DNA from: Exiguobacterium flavidum
GTDB taxonomy: Bacteria; Bacillota; Bacilli; Exiguobacteriales; Exiguobacteriaceae
Direction: 5' to 3'
Length of the DNA stretch: 64,000 nucleotides
Assembly: GCF_003344535.1 (NCBI RefSeq)
Contig: NZ_QPKS01000006.1
Span: 127,690 to 191,689, forward strand
This document shows, piece after piece, positions 19,038 to 31,061 of this stretch. The translations under genes were made by a program, and so were the position numbers. Under the pieces are notes generated by a model. That model had not been told where the DNA came from, did no database searches, and saw only the letters and a program-made list of their open reading frames with translations. Each line of letters starts with the position of its first letter. Position 1 is the stretch's first letter.

Positions 19038-20354
19038 TTAAGAATTGAGTTGTTCTAGCAATTTTTCGAGCGCCATTCCACGTGAAGCCTTCAGCAGTAC
19101 GACCGTCTTTTCATGCATGAGTGGCGATAACAGTTTTTCTGCGTCCTCGATCGTCTGTGCATACTCGACCGAGACCGACGGATCCGAGATCCCTTCGCCG
19201 ATCCAGCGTCCTTTTTCTCCGACGAGGATCGCATGGGTGATCGGAAGGGAGATGTATGCACCGACAGATGCATGCAACTGCCGTTCATTTTCGCCGAGTT
19301 CATACATGTCTCCAAGGACCGCAACTTTGTTCGGATAGCCGTCAAGTAGCTTGAGCGTCCCGACCGCTGCGATCATCGAAGTAGGACTTGCATTGTATGC
19401 ATCGTTGATGACTGCCGTCTCTCCGACGAACAATCGTTCCATCCGCATCGGTGTCAGGTGGACATGGTCTAGCCCCTGCTGGATCTGTTTCTCTGACAGA
19501 CCAAGCGCGAGTCCGCATTCGATCGCATAGACCGCATTTCGCACCTGATGAGGACCGAGCACCGGGATCGCGAATCGCTTTCCGGCATAAAGGAACCGTG
19601 TCCCATTGAAGGAGGCTTCCTCGATCTCGATGACCCGGTCACAGTCACTGTTGTATCCGACGCGGAGCGCCTTGACCCCCTCAAGGAGCGGCTCATCTCC
19701 GTCAACGATCAACAGGCCGTTCGGTTTGAGCCCTTGCTTGATCTCAAGCTTCGCCTTCGCGATGCCTTGGCGGCCGCCGACGTGTTCCGCATGAGACTCG
19801 CCGATGTTCGTCACGAGGGCGATGTCCGGCTCGGCGAGCTCAGACAAGAACGCGATATCACCGAAACCGCTCATCCCCATCTCAAGGACGGCGACATCCG
19901 TCTCTTCCGGCATATGAAGGACGGTCAGCGGCAAACCGATGTCCGAATTGAAGTTCCCTTTCGTCTTGTGCGTCTTGTAGCGTTCAGCCAAGACGCTCTC
20001 CACCATATCCTTCGTCGACGTCTTGCCGTTCGAGCCGGTGATTGCGACGACCTTCGGATCAATCTCCTCGAGATATCGTTTCGCGATGTATTGGAGCGCC
20101 TTCACTGTATCCTCCACCTCAAGGACGACGAGGCCTTCCGGCACAGCGTTCCCTTTCTTCCAAAGCGCCGCGATCGCGCCCCCTTCGACTGCACCGCCGA
20201 CGAAGTCATGTCCGTCGACGCGCGCGCCTTTGACAGGAATGTAAAGCCCATTTTGCAGCTCCGCCCGGGAATCCGTCGCGAAGTTCTGCAGGATTCGCTC
20301 GTCCTCCACTTCAAGTCCGAGCCATTCTGCCACCTTAGAAATCGTGATTGCCAT
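19038..20354 (-). CDS. murF: UDP-MurNAc-tripeptide--D-Ala-D-Ala ligase
   Basis: Adds D-Ala-D-Ala to the UDP-MurNAc tripeptide. The 438-residue Mur ligase has [20 protein letters not shown] (about 103-122), [11 protein letters not shown] and [13 protein letters not shown], a block characteristic of MurF rather than MurE. Its presence here is unusual for the Bacillus lineage: in B. subtilis this slot holds murE, and murF lies elsewhere next to ddl. MurE is not in the window. The gene follows pbpB by 116 bases, in which I see no clear promoter or terminator. Confidence 0.93.
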   Translation of the reverse strand: MAITISKVAEWLGLEVEDERILQNFATDSRAELQNGLYIPVKGARVDGHDFVGGAVEGGAIAALWKKGNAVPEGLVVLEVEDTVKALQYIAKRYLEEIDPKVVAITGSNGKTSTKDMVESVLAERYKTHKTKGNFNSDIGLPLTVLHMPEETDVAVLEMGMSGFGDIAFLSELAEPDIALVTNIGESHAEHVGGRQGIAKAKLEIKQGLKPNGLLIVDGDEPLLEGVKALRVGYNSDCDRVIEIEEASFNGTRFLYAGKRFAIPVLGPHQVRNAVYAIECGLALGLSEKQIQQGLDHVHLTPMRMERLFVGETAVINDAYNASPTSMIAAVGTLKLLDGYPNKVAVLGDMYELGENERQLHASVGAYISLPITHAILVGEKGRWIGEGISDPSVSVEYAQTIEDAEKLLSPLMHEKTVVLLKASRGMALEKLLEQLNS

Positions 20355-20470
20355 TCTTCTCCCCCCAGTCTTTCGACAGACAAAGAGGACGATGCAAAAG
20401 TCAACGAATGACTCCTGTTCGTCCCCGTCTCTCGATCTGAATCAGGAAACTTTCATTTCCATCGTTTCTG

Positions 20471-22609
20471 TCACTCTTTCGGTTCGGCAAGTTCAACCGT
20501 GAGCTTACCATTTTCTTTCACAATTGTACCAGCTCGTGCCGATTGTTTGGTTACAAAACCCTTACCGATGACGTCGAGCTTCAAGTCATAGAGGCTGACC
20601 AGCTTCTTGACATCTCGCTGGGACCAGCCCGTCAAGTCCGGCATCTTGAACGTCGAGGCCGTCTTCAGCATCACTCGTTCACCGCTGACGAACTCCTGTC
20701 CGCGTGCCGGAATCTGCGAGACGACCTGCACCCCGTCCCCGAGCACGAGAGGAACGGCGTCGTTTTTCTCAGCCAGTTCTTTCGCGGCGCCAGCCGTCTC
20801 ACCGATGTAGCTCGGCGTGACCTTCGCCTCGAGGTCGACTGAATCCTCCTGCGTGTCAGGTTTGATGCTCCGGTACTGAAGCGCCGTGTTCATCACGCTT
20901 TTGAAGACGGGGCTCATGATGACCGGACCTGAGCTCGAGGATTCGAGCTTTTTCGGGCGATCGACGGCGATGTACATGATCAACTCGGGATCGTCCTTCG
21001 GCGCCATCCCGAGGAAGGAGTGGATGAACTTCCCTTCGATGTACTTACCGTTCTCGGAGATCTGAGCAGTGCCCGTCTTCCCGATGACGCGGTAGTCATC
21101 GAGCTTATACATCTGACCTGTCCCTTTCTTACCGTTGACGACACCGTCGAGCGCGTCACGCGTCGCTTTCGCCGCCTCCGCCGAGATCGGTTTGCCGACG
21201 ACGGTCGTTTCAGCCTTATAAGGCGCCTTGTCGACGTGATCCGCCTTCTTGATGATGTGCGGCTTGACCATCTCTCCGTCACCTGCGATCGCTGTAGCTG
21301 CCTGCAGGAGCTGCATCGGTGTCACGGCCGTCGATTGGCCCCATGAGGTGATGACGGCGTTGAGCGACTTCGATAGATCAGACTGGCTGTTTACTTCACC
21401 AGAGATGTCTATTCCCGTTCGTTGGTCGAAATGAAACTTCTTATAGTATTCTTTATAGCGGTCGATGCCGAGTTGTTCCGCAGTCAGAATCGAGAACATG
21501 ACGTTTGATGAGCGCCAGACGCCCTCGATCATCGGAATGGTTCCCCAGCCGACGTAGTTATGGTCCTTGATGACGGTTCCTTTGTAGTTATAGCTGCCGG
21601 ACTTGTAGGTCTTGCTTCCTTCGAACACGCCTGCATCGATCGCGGCTGCGAGGGTGAAGATCTTCATCGTCGAACCCGGTTCGAAGCGCGACGAGACGGC
21701 GAAGTTCGTGAAGTCCTTCATGTTACGCTTGTTCGGGTCGAACGACGGACGGTCCGTCATCGCCAGGATATCCCCTGTTTTCGCATCCATCACGACGGCC
21801 GTGGCGTTCTTCGGTTTATATTCCTTGTACATCTTCTGCATTTCCATCTCGAGCGCTTGCTGGATACGGTGATCGATCGTCAAATAGAGATCCGTCCCGT
21901 CCTGCGGTTCCTTCGTGATGCCCTGACCGCCTTGGACGAGTTGTCCGCCGGCGACGTCCTTTTCGAAGAAGCGTGCACCATAGGATTCCTGCATCGCCTC
22001 ATCATATTGCTTCTCGATGCCCATCTGGCCTTCGAGACGAATCCGGCCGACATCATCCGTCAGCTTCTGGACGAAACCGAGCGTGTCCGAAAGGAATACA
22101 CCATTCGGATAGTAGCGTTTCGGCTCCTCGATCAATCGGATACCGGGAAGTTTCAACGCATCGATCTTCTTCTTCTGATCGAGCGTCAGGTCGTTCCCCT
22201 TCTTCCCGAACTCGACTTGCGCCCGGTCCTTGTTCTCGATGAGGTACGTCTCGAGTTCCTTCGACTCCATCCCGATGACAGGAGCAAGCTCCTGTGCCGT
22301 CCGTTTGAAGTCGATCACGGTCTGTTTCGGATCCTGCTTGTCCCCGAGCCGATAGATCGCGACAAGCCGGTAGGAAGGGACGTTGATCGCAATCGGCGAG
22401 CCCAGCCGGTCGAAGATCTCCCCGCGTTCAGCAGGAAGCGATGCTTGCGCCTCCCAACGTTTCCGTTCCGCATATGTAATCATGTCTTCACCATGGAACT
22501 CCTTCGTCACGGCAAGCTTGAAAAACCATATGGCAAATGCAAAAAAGAGAGCAACAAATAACCATCTGACTATGGTTGCTCTCGAACGGGCTATTCTGAC
22601 TGGATTCAT
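20471..22609 (-). CDS. pbpB: Division-specific class B penicillin-binding protein with PASTA domains
   Basis: A 712-residue FtsI-type transpeptidase for septal peptidoglycan. After a short cytosolic N terminus and one membrane anchor (about 14-31) comes the dimerisation/pedestal domain. The transpeptidase domain has the SxxK serine in FEPGSTMKIF (about 314), SSN in WRSSNVMFS and KTG in IGKTGTAQ. Two C-terminal PASTA repeats follow (about 590-655 and 655-710). This is the only such gene in the cluster; the sporulation-specific spoVD copy is absent. The ATG overlaps the ftsL stop by 4 bases. Confidence 0.95.
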   Translation of the reverse strand: MNPVRIARSRATIVRWLFVALFFAFAIWFFKLAVTKEFHGEDMITYAERKRWEAQASLPAERGEIFDRLGSPIAINVPSYRLVAIYRLGDKQDPKQTVIDFKRTAQELAPVIGMESKELETYLIENKDRAQVEFGKKGNDLTLDQKKKIDALKLPGIRLIEEPKRYYPNGVFLSDTLGFVQKLTDDVGRIRLEGQMGIEKQYDEAMQESYGARFFEKDVAGGQLVQGGQGITKEPQDGTDLYLTIDHRIQQALEMEMQKMYKEYKPKNATAVVMDAKTGDILAMTDRPSFDPNKRNMKDFTNFAVSSRFEPGSTMKIFTLAAAIDAGVFEGSKTYKSGSYNYKGTVIKDHNYVGWGTIPMIEGVWRSSNVMFSILTAEQLGIDRYKEYYKKFHFDQRTGIDISGEVNSQSDLSKSLNAVITSWGQSTAVTPMQLLQAATAIAGDGEMVKPHIIKKADHVDKAPYKAETTVVGKPISAEAAKATRDALDGVVNGKKGTGQMYKLDDYRVIGKTGTAQISENGKYIEGKFIHSFLGMAPKDDPELIMYIAVDRPKKLESSSSGPVIMSPVFKSVMNTALQYRSIKPDTQEDSVDLEAKVTPSYIGETAGAAKELAEKNDAVPLVLGDGVQVVSQIPARGQEFVSGERVMLKTASTFKMPDLTGWSQRDVKKLVSLYDLKLDVIGKGFVTKQSARAGTIVKENGKLTVELAEPKE

Positions 22610-22980
22610 TTTGAAATCACCTTGACGTTCCCTTTACGCATGTCGAGACCTTGCTCTTTTGCGATTTTGTAAATCCGTTCCGGAGAGCTCAAGTTCGTGA
22701 CCTCGAGCTGAAGGCGTTCGTTCTCTTTTTCAATCGATGCAGTCAGCGCGTCCTGCTTCGCGAGATCCCGGCTCGTGTTATAGGCATCGTTATGCGCGCC
22801 GATCGTCGCACTGCCGAAAAGGACAAGGCCAGCGATCATCGCACCGTACAGCACCTTCTCGAACGGATAAAGTCGGTACTTCGGTCGAACAGCGACACGT
22901 TGAATGATCTCTCGTGACGTATCAGGTTTACTTTGAGGCCGGACGGCCGGTTGGACGGGTTGGCGAAGTGGCTCTGCCAT
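22606..22980 (-). CDS. ftsL: Division protein FtsL
   Basis: A 124-residue bitopic divisome subunit. The cytosolic N terminus is proline- and glutamine-rich (AEPLRQPVQPAVRPQSKPD). One membrane segment lies at about 45-65 (EKVLYGAMIAGLVLFGSATIG) and is followed by a leucine-zipper-like coiled coil (about 75-110, ENERLQLEVTNLSSPERIYKIAKEQGLDM). Sequence identity in this family is low, so the assignment rests on this architecture plus its place between rsmH and pbpB. Confidence 0.93.
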   Translation of the reverse strand: MAEPLRQPVQPAVRPQSKPDTSREIIQRVAVRPKYRLYPFEKVLYGAMIAGLVLFGSATIGAHNDAYNTSRDLAKQDALTASIEKENERLQLEVTNLSSPERIYKIAKEQGLDMRKGNVKVISK

Positions 22981-22993
22981 ATGAATTCTCCTT

Positions 22994-23932
22994 TCAGCTC
23001 TCTTTCATTTTTTCAACGATCCGCAGTTTCGCAGAGCGTGCTCTTCGGTTCTCATCGAGTTCTCCGACGGTTGCCGTGATCGGCTTTCTCGTCACGAGAC
23101 GAAGTTCCGGTTCGAACTCTTTCGGGATCATCGGGAGTCCTGGCGGCAATTCCGGTAAGGAAGACTTCTCCTTGAAGGCCTGCTTGCACATCCGGTCCTC
23201 GAGTGAGTGGAATGTGATGACGCAGAGGCGTCCGCCGACTGCGAGCATGTCGATCGCCTGATGGACTGCCCGGTCGAAGACGTTCAGTTCATCATTGACT
23301 GCAATCCGGATTGCTTGGAACGTCCGTTTCGCAGGATGACCGCCTTTTCTCCTCGCAGCAGCCGGAATCGCGTCCTTGATCAGCTCGACGAGTTCGAATG
23401 TCGTCTCGATCGGATGCGTCTCCCGCGCCCGTTCGATCTTTCTTGCGATCTGTTTCGAAAACTTTTCTTCCCCGTATGTAAAGAAGATCCGTACGAGATC
23501 ATTGTAGTCCCATTCGTTGACGACCTCATATGCAGACAGCGGTGAAGATTGATCCATCCGCATGTCGAGACGTGCGTCATGATTGTAGCTGAAGCCGCGC
23601 TCCCCTTCATCGAGCTGTGGCGAAGAGACACCGAGGTCGAACAGGATGCCGTCGACCCTCGTGATGCCGCGCGCATTCAGTTCCTGCTTCAAGTAAGCGA
23701 AATTGCTCTTGATCAGCGTGAAACGGCCGGCATAAGGAGCAAGTCGTTCTTCTGCGTGTGCCAAAGCGACGTCGTCCTGATCGAACGCGTAAAGATGGCC
23801 TGTCGTCAAGAGCTTGACGATTTCTTCGCTATGCCCTGCACCGCCAAGTGTACAGTCGACGTAAATGCCGTCTGGTCGGATGTTCAGTCCTTCGATTGAT
23901 TCCCATTTCAATACCGTTTCGTGCTCAAACAT
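22994..23932 (-). CDS. rsmH: 16S rRNA m4C1402 methyltransferase
   Basis: RsmH (MraW) N4-methylates C1402 in the 16S rRNA P site using SAM. The 312-residue protein has the SAM motif [12 protein letters not shown] (about 24-35) and the blocks [31 protein letters not shown] and [10 protein letters not shown]. The start is ATG at 23932, giving [12 protein letters not shown] with AAAGGTGAGG upstream. In almost all relatives mraZ precedes this gene; here a 160-base gap separates it from bshC and no mraZ is present. Confidence 0.96.
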   Translation of the reverse strand: MFEHETVLKWESIEGLNIRPDGIYVDCTLGGAGHSEEIVKLLTTGHLYAFDQDDVALAHAEERLAPYAGRFTLIKSNFAYLKQELNARGITRVDGILFDLGVSSPQLDEGERGFSYNHDARLDMRMDQSSPLSAYEVVNEWDYNDLVRIFFTYGEEKFSKQIARKIERARETHPIETTFELVELIKDAIPAAARRKGGHPAKRTFQAIRIAVNDELNVFDRAVHQAIDMLAVGGRLCVITFHSLEDRMCKQAFKEKSSLPELPPGLPMIPKEFEPELRLVTRKPITATVGELDENRRARSAKLRIVEKMKES

Positions 23933-24067
23933 GTGTTGCCTCACCTTTCACTGTCCTGTATGGACGATACTCTTTTTCAATGTATCATAAATTCTTCTGA
24001 AAACGTTACGAAAATTAGACAGTTTCGCCCGGTTCCATGGTTATTGTTGCTAGTTTCGCCGTATAAA

Positions 24068-24096
24068 TTAAAAAACCTGCATATTTCAGCAGGTTT
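24068..24096 (-). terminator. Intrinsic terminator after bshC
   Basis: AACCTGC-TGAAATAT-GCAGGTT plus TTTT on the minus strand, overlapping the bshC stop codon. It separates bshC from the dcw cluster, so rsmH should have its own promoter in 23945-24067. Confidence 0.85.
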
Positions 24097-25660
24097 AGAC
24101 AAGAAATTTCAATTGTTCATGCTCCGTCGTCTCATATGCTGCTCTCATGTCCCGTACGAGGTCGAGACCGTAATGATTCAACCACGGCAGCAGGGTATGG
24201 ATGCGTTCTTGAGGCATTCCGTCAGGGAGAAGATGATAGTTGAGCACTCTTCTCGCTTGTTGTGCGCGATAGAACTTTCGCTCCCTTCCCTCGTTGATTG
24301 CATCCTTTGATCTGCGAATCTGTTTCGAGAGCTGTTCGGTCACGTGACGTTCATTCAGAAAGCGGGACTCCACCAGTTCGAGTTCCTTGAGAAGTGCCTG
24401 CTCAAGCACCTCGACGTTACGAAGTGCCGCCTCAGTCTCGAGCCTGTCGTACTTCGGCATCGGGACGCCGTCAACAAGGACGGTATCAAGTTCGAGACCG
24501 TATTGCTTCAAACGTTTTTCATCCTGCCCGCGCAACAGGAGCGCGCCCATCCGTGGGACGAGCAGCGGCATCGTCCAGTCGAAATGATGGAAGATCGGGC
24601 GCAGACGCGCCCAGTATGCGATTTCTCCCGGCCCGCCTACATAGGCAAGCGTCGGAAAGAGGAAGTCCTGCATGAGCGGACGTGTCACGACACTGTTCGA
24701 GAAGCGCTCGGGTTGCTTGCCGACGAGCTCGAGCAGCTCCGTTTCGGTGAAGCGGTGCCCCTGCTTCGTTTCGAACCCTTCGCCTGAAAGCGGATAAAGC
24801 AGTTCCCGTCCCGTCACTTCAAGGAAGATATGTGCCGCCTCGTCGTTCAGCTGTGTATCAGGCAGGTCCGAAGCCTTATCGATCCCACGTTTGAGCGCAT
24901 CCCGGACAGCCTCATTTTCGCTGATCAACCGCTCGAAAAACGGTACCTCGATCCGGCGTGCCAGCTTGTGATCGGCGTCAAAGAAGACGACTTCGTGCCC
25001 CGTCAGCTCTCCGAACATCCTTGAGAAGAACGACCCGTAATCGTCGCTCTCTTTAATCCAGCGCTCGACCGTCTCGATGAGCGACTTCGTATAGGCCGTC
25101 TCAGTCTCCGACAATAATGCCTCGATCACGACCGAACGGACGGCATCCCGGTCGAACGCGTGACGAGAGACTGAGCGCTGTACGCCATCAGCCGGCGCAA
25201 TCGCCACCTTCCGGCTATGATAGTCGTTCGTCGGGACGATCAAATGGTTGATTTCATCGAAATCATGGTCCTCCGTCGCGAGCCAGAAGATCGGAATGAC
25301 TGGCGTCGCCAATGTCTCCTCCGCTTCTTTCGCATACTTCAGGCAGGTCAAAAGCTTATATGTGGCATAAAGCGGTCCGCCGAGGATTCCCGTCTGTTGA
25401 CCCGTAACGACGACCTTCGCCTCGCCTGACGCAAGTTTATCAAGTTTCAATCGAAGTTCTTCCGACAAATTCGGATTCATCTCCCGCAATACGTCGACGA
25501 GGGCCGGCAGATGCGGATAGTCACGTGCACTGACGAGGGCATCGCGTTCGCGCAAGCCGTCCGTCCCGATATGGTCTGCGAAAGGCTGGAATGCCGCCGT
25601 GTTCGCTGTTAGCATGAGCGACCCTTCCTCATACAGGGAAGGGATTGGTTGTGCTTTCAA
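24095..25660 (-). CDS. bshC: Bacillithiol synthase (cysteine-adding enzyme)
   Basis: BshC attaches cysteine to glucosaminyl-malate, the last step of bacillithiol synthesis, the main low-molecular-weight thiol of many Firmicutes. The 521-residue protein has the family blocks VVTGQQTGILGGPLYATYK (about 84-102), IFWLATEDHDFDEIN and PFFERLISENEAV, and a long C-terminal helical region (about 395-465). The start appears to be TTG at 25660, 7 bases after AAAGAGGG; an in-frame ATG lies at codon 16. The position next to mraW and a PanE-like gene is the same as in Bacillus (yllA). Confidence 0.95.
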   Translation of the reverse strand: MKAQPIPSLYEEGSLMLTANTAAFQPFADHIGTDGLRERDALVSARDYPHLPALVDVLREMNPNLSEELRLKLDKLASGEAKVVVTGQQTGILGGPLYATYKLLTCLKYAKEAEETLATPVIPIFWLATEDHDFDEINHLIVPTNDYHSRKVAIAPADGVQRSVSRHAFDRDAVRSVVIEALLSETETAYTKSLIETVERWIKESDDYGSFFSRMFGELTGHEVVFFDADHKLARRIEVPFFERLISENEAVRDALKRGIDKASDLPDTQLNDEAAHIFLEVTGRELLYPLSGEGFETKQGHRFTETELLELVGKQPERFSNSVVTRPLMQDFLFPTLAYVGGPGEIAYWARLRPIFHHFDWTMPLLVPRMGALLLRGQDEKRLKQYGLELDTVLVDGVPMPKYDRLETEAALRNVEVLEQALLKELELVESRFLNERHVTEQLSKQIRRSKDAINEGRERKFYRAQQARRVLNYHLLPDGMPQERIHTLLPWLNHYGLDLVRDMRAAYETTEHEQLKFLV

Positions 25661-25676
25661 ACAAAATCCCTCTTTC

Positions 25677-26042
25677 TCAACTGATGAATAGTTGCCGAAT
25701 TCCGATTCCTAAAAGAATGAGTTGCACCGGCATGGCAATCAAGAAAACGATACGCCAACTGTGTCTGAGCATCTCCCGGTAGTCGACTTCAAGTGCCCTT
25801 GCCCGCTGCCATATCGCATTAAGCGGAAAAACGAGCAGGACGGCAATGATCAGCCAGCCAAGATGAGATCTGCCGGTGAGGGCTACCAGGGCGACATGAA
25901 TCGCATAGAGAACGACGATCGTCGAGAAGTCGAGCGCAAGGCGCATCGCCTTCCCCCGTTTTTTGGTCAGCAACCAAAAGGCGAGGTAGAACAAACCGAG
26001 ACTGAGATACGGAAACATGACGAACAAGACCAAACCGTTCAT
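25677..26042 (-). CDS. DUF3397 family membrane protein
   Basis: A 121-residue protein with four hydrophobic segments (about 3-23, 36-58, 62-80 and 95-118), small basic loops and no catalytic motif. Length, topology and position between panE and bshC match the Firmicute DUF3397 family, whose function is unknown. I start it at ATG 26042 with AGGAG upstream; a TTG at 26051 overlapping the panE stop is possible. It is probably co-transcribed with panE and bshC. Confidence 0.7.
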   Translation of the reverse strand: MNGLVLFVMFPYLSLGLFYLAFWLLTKKRGKAMRLALDFSTIVVLYAIHVALVALTGRSHLGWLIIAVLLVFPLNAIWQRARALEVDYREMLRHSWRIVFLIAMPVQLILLGIGIRQLFIS

Positions 26043-26047
26043 GGCAT

Positions 26048-26863
26048 TCAACGCTCCTCCCGCCTTTTGACTTCCTCGTAATAGCGACGAAGAAGCGGCG
26101 CCTTCTCTTCCCCGTGCGCAAGCGCAAAACCGACGATCGGCTCGATTTCAGTCCGGCGTCCTTTGCTGACATCTTCAAGCATCGAGGAACGATTCTGGGC
26201 TGTACGCTCGATCACTCCGCGGATCGTCTCGAAGTCGACATCCGCTTCCGGGAAGAGCAAACACATCTCCCTGTAAACCCCCATCGCATCTTCGAGCAGC
26301 CCGGGTGAAGTGAGGATTTCACCGTTTCGTACGCCATGGACGGCAGTGATCGGGTTGACGACTGCGTTGATGAATAACTTCGCGATCATCACTGGCGCAA
26401 TCGGAGCCGTGAACTCGAAAGCGAGCTCAGGCGAGAGCTCCTCGAGACCGACTCGCTCATCGCCGTAGCGAATACGTCCCTTTCCTGTATGAAGGACACC
26501 AAATTCGCCCTCGCGCATCGCACCGTGTTCATTGACTGCAAAAATCGGCCGTTTGACACGGCTTGCCGCCTCGATATGCCCCATCCCGTTCTGGAGGAAG
26601 ATGACCGGTACCTCTATATTTTCTAAGTAAGGAATCACATCTGTTACATCATACGACTTTGTGGCGACGAACACCAAGTCAGGCGTCTTGAACCGTTCGA
26701 TCTTCTCAAGACGCACAGGACGGTCCCCTGTCCGTCCGTCGCGCTCGACGAAGGCGGCCCCCGTCTTGCTACGCGTGTAGAGCGTCACGTCATGTCGCTC
26801 CGCGAGATAGGAAGCGAGCAAGAGACCCACTGCTCCGCCACCGATGATTCCAATCCTTTTCAT
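26048..26863 (-). CDS. panE: 2-dehydropantoate 2-reductase family protein
   Basis: A ketopantoate-reductase-fold enzyme that would reduce 2-dehydropantoate to pantoate with NADPH for coenzyme A synthesis. In 271 residues it has the nucleotide motif GIIGGGAVGLLLASYL (4-19), the FLQNGMGH segment, the catalytic-lysine region KLFINAVVNPITAVHGV (about 165-181) and the C-terminal NRSSMLEDVSKGRRTEIE. It is slightly shorter than the usual 300 residues. Several PanE paralogues exist in Bacillales, so the substrate is an inference; the synteny with ylbQ supports it. Confidence 0.85.
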   Translation of the reverse strand: MKRIGIIGGGAVGLLLASYLAERHDVTLYTRSKTGAAFVERDGRTGDRPVRLEKIERFKTPDLVFVATKSYDVTDVIPYLENIEVPVIFLQNGMGHIEAASRVKRPIFAVNEHGAMREGEFGVLHTGKGRIRYGDERVGLEELSPELAFEFTAPIAPVMIAKLFINAVVNPITAVHGVRNGEILTSPGLLEDAMGVYREMCLLFPEADVDFETIRGVIERTAQNRSSMLEDVSKGRRTEIEPIVGFALAHGEEKAPLLRRYYEEVKRREER

Positions 26864-26902
26864 TCATCTCTCCCCCTGCATGATTTTAATTCGTATGTAC
26901 GA

Positions 26903-26944
26903 CAAAAGCGGCCTGAAAACCGATTGCTCGGGTTTCAGGCCGCT
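26903..26944 (-). terminator. Intrinsic terminator after rpmF
   Basis: AGCGGCCTGAAACCC-loop-GGTTTTCAGGCCGCT plus TTTTG on the minus strand, between rpmF and panE. It closes the ylbN-rpmF unit. Confidence 0.85.
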
Positions 26945-26963
26945 CTTATACCCATCGGCAAGA

Positions 26964-27137
26964 TTACTTGCTGATAACTTCTTTACCTTTGTATGATCCA
27001 CATGCCTTACAAACACGGTGTGAAAGTTTCATTTCACCACAGTTTGGGCACTCGACCATACCTGGTACACGGAGTTTGAAATGAGTACGGCGAAGACGTT
27101 TGCGCGTTTTCGACGTTCTACGGAATGGTACTGCCAT
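26964..27137 (-). CDS. rpmF: 50S ribosomal protein L32 (zinc-ribbon form)
   Basis: A 57-residue basic protein that begins [14 protein letters not shown] and has a four-cysteine zinc ribbon (C30, C33, C43, C46), so it is the zinc-dependent 'C+' type of L32. The start is ATG at 27137 behind a perfect AGGAGG; the open frame extending to 27344 is read-through of the other frame of ylbN. It sits just after ylbN, the ylbN-rpmF pairing found in most bacteria. Confidence 0.97.
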   Translation of the reverse strand: MAVPFRRTSKTRKRLRRTHFKLRVPGMVECPNCGEMKLSHRVCKACGSYKGKEVISK

Positions 27138-27180
27138 CGTTGTCCACCTCCTTGGAAAAATACGCTTCCTCTCGAAGAAA

Positions 27181-27708
27181 TCAGGAATCCTGATCCTTCT
27201 TGAAGAACTGCGCGAGGCCCGCGAGACGCGGGTCGATTTTTGGTTCTTCGTCTTTAGCCGGTTCGCCTTCAGAGATGACGTTCCAACCTTCACCTTGAAC
27301 CAGTTGATCCCCTGCTTCATCCCCGTGCACTTGCACTGGCACATGCAGCAGGATCAATTCTTGCACGAGCGGTCGAAGATCGACCGTGTTCCCGTCCGGT
27401 ACGTTCATTTCCTCCGAATCAATCGGCGAAGCGCCCGCTTCGAGCAGGAAAGGCTCGATGGATTCAATCTCGAACGGATAAGCGACATCACGAAGCGTCC
27501 GGGAGTCCGGAAGCGTCATCTCGCCCGTGATTCGGAGATTGAATATTAATTGATTCGATGTAAACGATGCATTAGCACGTACATGCACAGGTTGCACCGC
27601 CCGGATATCCGGATGGAGCGCGACCAGCTCAGGAAGCTCGATCGTCTCGTCAACCTTAAGTTGACCCAGATTACGCAATTTTTGCAATTGCATCAGGGAC
27701 CATTTCAT
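27181..27708 (-). CDS. ylbN: YceD/DUF177 family protein YlbN
   Basis: A 175-residue acidic protein of the DUF177 (YceD) family, with the core pattern [35 protein letters not shown] and the C-terminal [13 protein letters not shown] motif that is diagnostic for the family. In plants and E. coli family members promote 23S rRNA accumulation. The start is ATG at 27708 after GAGGTG. The gene forms a unit with rpmF and is driven by a consensus promoter at 27737-27765. Confidence 0.9.
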   Translation of the reverse strand: MKWSLMQLQKLRNLGQLKVDETIELPELVALHPDIRAVQPVHVRANASFTSNQLIFNLRITGEMTLPDSRTLRDVAYPFEIESIEPFLLEAGASPIDSEEMNVPDGNTVDLRPLVQELILLHVPVQVHGDEAGDQLVQGEGWNVISEGEPAKDEEPKIDPRLAGLAQFFKKDQDS

Positions 27709-27736
27709 CCGAATCACCTCAATTGCAACAATATGA

Positions 27737-27765
27737 ATTATAGAGACGACATCTTGTTTTGTCAA
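27737..27765 (-). promoter_or_regulatory. Consensus sigma-A promoter for ylbN-rpmF
   Basis: TTGACA (27760-27765), a 17-base spacer, and TATAAT (27737-27742) on the minus strand: a full match to both consensus hexamers, about 30 bases before the ylbN start. This is the strongest promoter match seen in the window, fitting a ribosomal-protein transcript. Confidence 0.93.
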
Positions 27766-27864
27766 TGTTTTTTCTTTACACTGAAATCGCTAGAGAACTA
27801 ACACTTCTCGGACGTCTTCATCCATATTACCGCACTTAAATCGGTTTGCAAAGGAGAAAGTTTC

Positions 27865-28988
27865 ATGCAGATGACGGCAATCATTTCAGAATACAATCCG
27901 TTCCACAACGGACACCATTACCAGGCAAGCGTCGCGAGAAAGGAAACCGGTGCCGATGTCGTCGTCGCAATCATGAGCGGGACGTTCATGCAGCGCGGCG
28001 AACCCGCTTTCCTGGACAAGTGGAGCCGTGCGAAGGCAGCTGTCGCGAGCGGGGCCATCGATCTCGTGATCGAGCTTCCGTTCTATTTCGCCGTCCAGCG
28101 GGCTGACCGCTTCGCGTCCGGCGGCGTGTCGATCGCAGAGACGATCGGGGCGCAAACCCTGTCGTTCGGAAGCGAGAGCGGTGAGACGGCGGCATTCGAA
28201 CAGGCAGCACGTCTCGACGTCGAATCCACCGTGCGCTACCGCGAGCTGATCGGACGTTTCTTGAAGGAAGGAAAATCTTCCGCGAAGGCAGCGAGCGACG
28301 CCTTCGCCGCCTGCACGGACGTTCTAGACCTGACCACTCCAAACAACACGCTCGGCTACTACTACGCACGGGCTGCACAAGACATCACGATGCATACGAC
28401 GAAGCGGATCGGCAGCGGCTACCATGATTTGTCGATCGGGGACATCATGTCGGCGACCGCGATCCGCGCGAGACATCAGCAGACTGGTGAGCTGCTCGCC
28501 GTTCCGGAAGCGACGAGGCAGGCGGCTGAGATAGGCAAGCTTTCGTCTTACGAGCGGTACTACCCGGTCATCCGCAATCTCATCCTGACAGCGCCACAGA
28601 CGCGTCTCGAGGAAATCAACGATATCGACAGTTCGCTCGCCCCGCGACTCCGGCACGCTGCTCTCGTATCCGGATCGTTCGAGGAATTCGTCAGCGCCGT
28701 CAAGACGCGGCGGTATACGCGCACGCACATTCAGCGCGCGCTCGTCTATCTGATGACGCAGACGACGAAACAGGAAATCGAGTCTGTCGACTTCGATTCA
28801 GTCGACTTCATCCGTCCGCTCGCATTCAACCGGGACGGAAGGACGGCGCTTCGCTCGATCAAGAAACGCATTCATGTCATGAGCACCTTCACGCCCCATC
28901 CGTGGCTGACGAAAGAAAGCCAGGTGACAGCCGCTTACGCGTTGCCCCTGGCGAGTCTCGACGCTCTGCAGGAGCATCGTCAAATCCC

Positions 28989-29016
<28 letters not shown>
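27865..29016 (+). CDS. tmcAL: tRNA(Met) cytidine acetate ligase
   Basis: TmcAL (YlbM) uses ATP and acetate to make N4-acetylcytidine at position 34 of elongator tRNA-Met. The 383-residue protein has the HIGH-like nucleotidyltransferase motif in EYNPFHNGHHYQ (H14 and H17), SGTFMQRGEPAFLDKW, and PNNTLGYYYARA; these are family blocks. It is one of the few plus-strand genes, divergent from ylbN and convergent with ylbL; its 3' end overlaps that of ylbL by 28 bases. AAAGGAG precedes the ATG. Confidence 0.94.
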
Positions 29017-31044
<2,028 letters not shown>

Positions 31045-31061
31045 CCATTGCTCCACCCTTT

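Noticed and set aside
21560-22561. A 333-codon open frame antisense to pbpB
   Set aside because: Shadow of pbpB codon bias; no ribosome-binding site and no family resemblance.
26964-27344. A 126-residue N-terminally extended L32
   Set aside because: The extension reads ylbN in another frame; the true start at 27137 has a perfect AGGAGG.
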